A DNA stretch of 6,507 bases from NCBI GenBank assembly GCA_023412435.1, contig JAEYNS010000316.1, forward strand, positions 1 through 6,507, in the 5' to 3' direction. Source of the stretch: Actinomycetes bacterium (GTDB lineage Bacteria > Actinomycetota > Actinomycetes > Propionibacteriales > Propionibacteriaceae). Numbering within the stretch: position 1 is the stretch's first letter; each line of letters begins with the position of its first letter. This document shows, one piece after another, positions 4,253-6,507 of this stretch. A program made the translations under genes and the position numbers. The notes below the pieces were generated by a model. The model was not told the DNA's origin and searched no databases. It worked only from the letters and a program-made list of their open reading frames with translations.

Positions 4253-5020
4253 GTGGCGAAACCCCTGAACCCTGTGCTGCGGACCGTCGCGTCGATCTGG
4301 GCCTGGCTGGTGTTTGGAGTGTCCGTGCTGGTGGCACTGCCGGTGGTCGGTGTGATCCGGTTGGCGACGGCGCGGAGCGATCCGGGCCGCTACCTGGCCG
4401 GCAGGGTCTTCCGGCAGGTCGCGGTCGTCACCCAGAAGCTCAACCCGCTGTGGCGGTTCAGCGTGTCGGGGAAGGTCCCGGTCGACCCGCGTCGGCCGTA
4501 CATGGTGGTCGCCAACCACGAGAGCTTCGTCGACATCCTGCTGATCGCCCACCTGCCGTTCGAGATGAAGTGGGTGGCCAAGAGCGATTTCTTCAGCTAC
4601 CCGGTGGTCGGTTGGCTGATGCAGATGGTGGGCGACATCAAGCTGGTCCGCAGTTCGGCCGGATCGCGACTGGCGGTGCTCGACCAGATGGCCGACCGAC
4701 TGGCCAAGCAGGTGTCGGTGATGGTCTTCCCCGAGGGCACCCGCTCCCGCGACGGTGGCCTGGGACGGTTCCGGGACGGCGCCTTCCGGGTCGCCCAGCA
4801 GGCCGGGGGGCCCGTCCTGCCGCTGGCAGTCCTGGGCACCCGCGACGCGCTGGTCACCCACGACTGGCGGTTCGGGGTCAGCCACGCCGAGGTGCGGGTG
4901 CTGGAGCCGATCCCGTACGACCCGGGTCGCAGCGTGGCCGAGCTGCGCGAGCTGGCGCGCGCCGAGATCGCTGCCGCCCTGGACGAGATGCGCGCCGCCC
5001 GCGAGGACGCTGCCGGCTGA
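4253..5020 (+). CDS. 1-acyl-sn-glycerol-3-phosphate acyltransferase (PlsC/LPLAT family)
   Basis: The protein has 255 residues. An N-terminal hydrophobic segment (about 14-38) should anchor it in the membrane. The acyltransferase motifs follow in order: block I N88-H89-E-S-F-V-D94 (the HxxxxD catalytic pair), block II GDIKLVR (127-133), block III VFPEGTRS (158-165) and block IV VLPLAVLGT (188-196). The family transfers an acyl chain to lysophosphatidic acid to make phosphatidic acid on the inner face of the membrane. Actinobacteria have several paralogues, some acting on other lipids, so the exact acceptor is uncertain. GTG 4253 is the only suitable start in this frame close to the family N-terminus. 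It lacks a near Shine-Dalgarno sequence and is probably leaderless behind CAGACT (4241-4246). The gene converges on the GntR gene with two bases between stops. Confidence 0.95.
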   Translation: MAKPLNPVLRTVASIWAWLVFGVSVLVALPVVGVIRLATARSDPGRYLAGRVFRQVAVVTQKLNPLWRFSVSGKVPVDPRRPYMVVANHESFVDILLIAHLPFEMKWVAKSDFFSYPVVGWLMQMVGDIKLVRSSAGSRLAVLDQMADRLAKQVSVMVFPEGTRSRDGGLGRFRDGAFRVAQQAGGPVLPLAVLGTRDALVTHDWRFGVSHAEVRVLEPIPYDPGRSVAELRELARAEIAAALDEMRAAREDAAG

Positions 5021-5022
5021 CC

Positions 5023-5700
5023 TCAGGTGGACGCCTGCGAGACCTGCCAGGCCCGCAGCATCCGGTCCCGCGACCCGATCAGGTGGGTGTGCAGTTCTTG
5101 CAGCGCCGGCTCGGGGTCGCCGGCCGCGACCAGGTCGGCCAGCAGCCGGTGCTTGGCCGCTGTCTGGTGGAGGTCTCGGTCGTGCTGAATGGTGACCCGC
5201 AGCAGCGCGACGGTGGTCGGCTCCAGCTGGCGCCAGACCGCCGCCGCGCGCCGGTGTCCGGAGAGTTCGCAGAGCGTGCTGTGGAAGTCGGCGTCGGCCT
5301 TGGTGAACCCGGCGGCGTCGCCCCGGTCGGCGGCCTCGTCCATCTCGCGAAGGACACGCTCCAGGCCCGACAGGTCGGGGGGGTCCTGCAGCCTCATGGT
5401 GATGCCGAGCGCGAGCGACTCGATCGCCTCGCGCAGCGTGTAGATCTCCTCGATGTCGGAGTCGTCGAGGCTGAGCACGGTGACGCCCTGGCCCTGCTTG
5501 GCGACCAGGCCCTCCGTGACGAGGATCCGCAGGCCGTCGCGCACCGGGCCGCGGCTGACGTTCAGCTGATCGGCCAATTCGGTCTCGACCAGGCGCTGGC
5601 CCGCGGCCAGCTCGCCCCGGACTATCGCGTCCCGCAGGTGGTTGGCGACCTGCGAGCCCAGCGGCTCGCGCACGATCACGGGCTGGGACACCGATGCCAC
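5023..5700 (-). CDS. GntR-family transcriptional regulator, FadR/FCD subfamily
   Basis: The protein has 225 residues, typical for FCD regulators. The N-terminal winged helix-turn-helix spans about 12-76: PLGSQVANHLRDAIVRGEL, then LVETELADQLNVSRGPVRDGLRIL with the S-R-G-P-V-R recognition helix. The C-terminal all-helical FCD domain has the expected metal/ligand residues D136-x3-H140 (in DADFH), H184 (KHRLL) and H206 (LHTHL), so a metal-bound carboxylate effector is likely. The start GTG 5700 has GGGAG (5713-5709) eight bases upstream; GTG 5691 is an alternative. It is divergent from a tricarboxylate-type binding-protein gene, with overlapping promoters around a shared inverted repeat. I infer that it represses that transport gene and itself, relieved by the transported acid. 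The leader RNA would be about 90 bases. Confidence 0.95.
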   Translation of the reverse strand: MASVSQPVIVREPLGSQVANHLRDAIVRGELAAGQRLVETELADQLNVSRGPVRDGLRILVTEGLVAKQGQGVTVLSLDDSDIEEIYTLREAIESLALGITMRLQDPPDLSGLERVLREMDEAADRGDAAGFTKADADFHSTLCELSGHRRAAAVWRQLEPTTVALLRVTIQHDRDLHQTAAKHRLLADLVAAGDPEPALQELHTHLIGSRDRMLRAWQVSQAST

Positions 5701-5796
5701 CCTGCTCTCTCCCTCTCCCGGGTACTCGCTGCACGCAGCGTATTGGACCGAACCACCGCCGCCGCGGAGGCTCCCGATGCGGTATGCGTTGCCGCA

Positions 5797-5826
5797 AACC
5801 TAGTCGCGGAAACGGTTGACTGTAAA
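5797..5826 (-). promoter_or_regulatory. Promoter of the GntR/FCD regulator
   Basis: On the minus strand, TTTACA (5826-5821, five of six matches to TTGACA) and TAGGTT (5802-5797, TAnnnT) are 18 bases apart. The -35 box lies inside the ACTGTAAACAGT palindrome shared with the opposite promoter. Confidence 0.6.
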
Positions 5827-5845
5827 CAGTTTTCCCGTGTTTACT
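5816..5845 (+). promoter_or_regulatory. Promoter of the binding-protein gene
   Basis: TTGACT (5816-5821) and TTTACT (5840-5845) are 18 bases apart. The inverted repeat around GTAAAC/GTTTAC fills the spacer and touches both boxes. Transcription would start near 5852, giving a ~70-base leader before the ATG at 5923. Confidence 0.6.
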
Positions 5846-5846
5846 G
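5819..5846. promoter_or_regulatory. Likely GntR operator between the divergent genes
   Basis: Two nested dyads are visible: ACTGTAAACAGT (5819-5830, a perfect 12-bp palindrome) and CTGTAAACA (5820-5828) / TGTTTACTG (5838-5846), one mismatch over nine bases with a 9-base spacer. FCD-type regulators often use sites with GT...AC halves, which fits in outline, but the two-base centre differs from the usual TNGTNNNACNA. Its position over both promoters is the main argument. Confidence 0.6.
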
Positions 5847-5922
5847 ACGGAGACGACGCCCATCGACGGGCAGGCGCCCGGACCACCGAGGACTGCGCGC
5901 ACACAACGAAGGAGTTGCCTGA

Positions 5923-6507
5923 ATGTCCAAGAAGTCGTTGGTTGTGGCGGCGGCCGCCGCAGCCGCCCTCACCATCGCCGGTTGCACGGCACCCGGCGCC
6001 ACCACCTCCCCCGGCGCCACCACCTCGCCGGACGCGACCACCTCCCCCGCCTCGTCCTTCCCCGAGAAGGACATCCGGCTGATCATCCAGGCCAACCCCG
6101 GCGGCGGCTCCGACCTGTCCTCCCGGGCGCTGGCCACCGAGCTCGAGAAGCTCCTCGGCGTCTCCGTGGTGCCGGAGAACATGCCGGGCGCCGCCGGCGC
6201 ACTGGCGATGGAGTACGTCGGCAACCAGCCGGCAGACGGCTACACGATCGGCTTCGGCCCGGTCGAGATCGCCATGCTCAACACGACCCAGGGCGCCAAC
6301 GTGCTGCCCGAGAACTACGACCTGCTGGGCCAGATCATGCTTGCGCCGGGGGTTATCTCGGTCGGCGCCGATAGCCCGCACCAGACTCTCGAGGACCTGA
6401 TCGCCGCCGCGAAGAGCGCACCGCTGACCGTCGCCAACTCCGGCGTCGGGTCGATCTGGGAGGCCGCGGCGCTCGGCGTCGCGAAGCAGACCGGCGCGCA
6501 GCTCACC
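5923..6507 (+). CDS. Tripartite tricarboxylate transporter substrate-binding lipoprotein (TctC/Bug family), 5' part
   Basis: ATG 5923 has AAGGAG (5909-5914) eight bases upstream, and the frame stays open to the window end (195 codons). The N-terminus is a lipoprotein signal: K3-K4, an alanine-rich core and the lipobox I18-A-G-C21, so the protein is anchored outside the membrane. A linker with three (G/D)ATTSP repeats (25-42) follows. The mature domain is the Bug/TctC fold: FPEKDIRLIIQANPGGGSDL (46-65), where family members have yPxkpIrlivpfaxGGxxD, then VVPENMPGAAGA (the vveNrpGAgG loop) and QPADGYTIGFG (the pDGYTl motif). Such proteins bind a carboxylate in extended form and hand it to the TctA/TctB membrane pair, normally encoded downstream. 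About a third of the gene is missing to the right. The ligand is unknown. The divergent GntR/FCD regulator fits a carboxylate-inducible uptake operon. Confidence 0.95.
   Translation, partial: MSKKSLVVAAAAAAALTIAGCTAPGATTSPGATTSPDATTSPASSFPEKDIRLIIQANPGGGSDLSSRALATELEKLLGVSVVPENMPGAAGALAMEYVGNQPADGYTIGFGPVEIAMLNTTQGANVLPENYDLLGQIMLAPGVISVGADSPHQTLEDLIAAAKSAPLTVANSGVGSIWEAAALGVAKQTGAQLT
5995..6048 (+). repeat. Three 18-bp repeats in the lipoprotein linker
   Basis: Three successive 18-bp units (5995-6012, 6013-6030, 6031-6048) differ at a few positions only and encode GATTSP, GATTSP and DATTSP. They lie just after the lipidated cysteine and form a Thr/Ser/Pro-rich spacer between membrane anchor and binding domain. 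Confidence 0.9.

Noticed and set aside
5017..5026. CTGA-CC-TCAG spanning the two convergent stop codons as a terminator
   Set aside because: A four-base stem with a two-base loop is too small to terminate; it arises from two facing TGA codons.
3637..5847. A 736-codon plus-strand open frame
   Set aside because: It crosses the convergent helix-turn-helix gene, the operator region, the acyltransferase and the GntR gene out of frame; long stop-free frames are expected at this GC content.
4130..5902. A 590-codon minus-strand open frame across the acyltransferase and GntR genes
   Set aside because: It overlaps two clear genes in other frames and its product is arginine-, glycine- and proline-rich with no recognisable motif.

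Overview
The window comes from a very GC-rich genome. Its codons end mostly in G or C, GTG starts are common, -10 boxes are of the TAnnnT type, and several genes appear to be leaderless. Together with a guanidine-III riboswitch and a candidate 6C-type small RNA, this points to an actinobacterium. The species cannot be named from the sequence. No rRNA, tRNA, CRISPR array or intact insertion sequence was seen.

Left part (1-2270). The 3' end of an unrecognised, probably exported protein gene (1-904) is followed by a complete aldo/keto reductase (941-1930) and a strong hairpin terminator. The next ~340 bases have no protein gene but are rich in structure. They hold a C-rich-loop region resembling the actinobacterial 6C small RNA (about 1985-2104, ending in a hairpin plus TTTT), then a promoter and a guanidine-III riboswitch (2219-2260).

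Middle (2273-3850). The riboswitch controls a 108-residue SMR transporter with all the residues of a Gdx/SugE guanidinium exporter, so this is a self-contained guanidine sensing and export unit. Next come a RimJ/RimL-type GNAT acetyltransferase and a MutT-type Nudix hydrolase. Their junction overlaps and carries an 18-bp tandem duplication. A small basic helix-turn-helix protein lies convergent on the minus strand.

Intergenic control region (3850-4252). A minus-strand small ORF of 46 codons has an excellent Shine-Dalgarno sequence. Its promoter is threaded through a perfect 16-bp inverted repeat (4054-4069 / 4085-4100), which looks like a double operator. The protein and the regulator are both unrecognised, and this is the least explained structure in the window.

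Right part (4253-6507). A PlsC-type acyltransferase converges on a GntR/FCD-family regulator. That regulator is divergent from a lipoprotein of the tripartite tricarboxylate transporter binding-protein (TctC/Bug) family, which runs off the window end. The two divergent promoters overlap at a GTAAAC-containing inverted repeat, the expected operator of the regulator. This suggests a carboxylate-responsive uptake locus continuing to the right.
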